Position numbers and translations under genes: made by a program
Notes under the pieces: model-generated
The model's database searches: none
Told to the model about the DNA's origin: nothing
Seen by the model: the letters and a program-made list of their open reading frames with translations, nothing else
Origin: Hungatella sp. UBA5982
GTDB lineage: Bacteria; Bacillota; Clostridia; Lachnospirales; Lachnospiraceae
Direction of reading: 5' to 3'
Assembly: GCA_002429965.1 (NCBI GenBank)
Contig: DJBG01000123.1
Span: forward strand, 90,296-95,348
Length of the DNA stretch: 5,053 nucleotides
Shown here: piece after piece, positions 5,049 through 5,053 of the stretch
Layout of the letters: every line of letters begins with the position of its first letter
Position numbering within the stretch: the first letter of the stretch is position 1

Positions 5049-5053
5049 AAATT

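Noticed and set aside
1..5053. CRISPR array, insertion sequence, tRNA or rRNA gene
   Set aside because: No spaced direct-repeat array, transposase frame, terminal inverted repeats flanking a gene, or recognisable RNA gene sequence was seen.

Overview
The window is moderately AT-rich and looks like the chromosome of a low-GC Gram-positive anaerobe. Strong AGGAG-type ribosome binding sites, TTG and GTG starts, a BlaI/M56 pair, a MocR-type regulator and a sodium-pumping decarboxylase beta subunit all fit Clostridia, perhaps Lachnospiraceae. The taxon is inferred from gene content only. Every complete gene lies on the minus strand; one divergent plus-strand gene begins just past the right edge.

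Layout from left to right. (1) Positions 1-447 hold the N-terminal part of a membrane beta subunit of a Na+-translocating decarboxylase. The window cuts it just before the conserved Asp motif. (2) Positions 448-738 are an AT-rich upstream region with a possible 36-codon ORF that has a good ribosome binding site. (3) Positions 739-768 are a clear rho-independent terminator for the next gene. (4) Positions 850-1383 encode a small FMN nitroreductase-family protein. (5) Positions 1384-1494 are a short gap with two small inverted repeats. (6) Positions 1495-3369 hold a tightly coupled pair: a BlaI/MecI-type repressor (TTG start) and, 9 bp downstream, an M56 transmembrane metallopeptidase (GTG start). 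The peptidase ends in a lipobox-bearing membrane segment and an internally duplicated extracellular domain instead of a penicillin-binding domain. A TACA-AA-TGTA operator lies between the pair's promoter and its start codon. (7) Positions 3474-4892 encode a MocR/GntR-family regulator with a PLP-binding aminotransferase domain. (8) Positions 4893-5053 are a compact divergent control region: a near-perfect 20-bp inverted repeat carries back-to-back extended -10 promoters and overlaps three AAGTGTA boxes, followed by the leader and ribosome binding site of an unseen plus-strand gene.

Two self-contained regulatory units stand out. In the repressor/M56 unit, an outside signal sensed by the C-terminal domain would activate the cytoplasmic zinc protease. 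The protease would then lead to cleavage of the repressor, which keeps an Asn101-Phe102 pair at the numbered site known in staphylococcal BlaI, and free the operator. The ligand is unknown and is probably not a beta-lactam. The nitroreductase lies 111 bp downstream without an obvious terminator or promoter between, so it may be a member of this regulon. In the MocR unit, a vitamin B6-dependent or amine-responsive regulator probably controls itself and the divergent gene through the shared repeat region.
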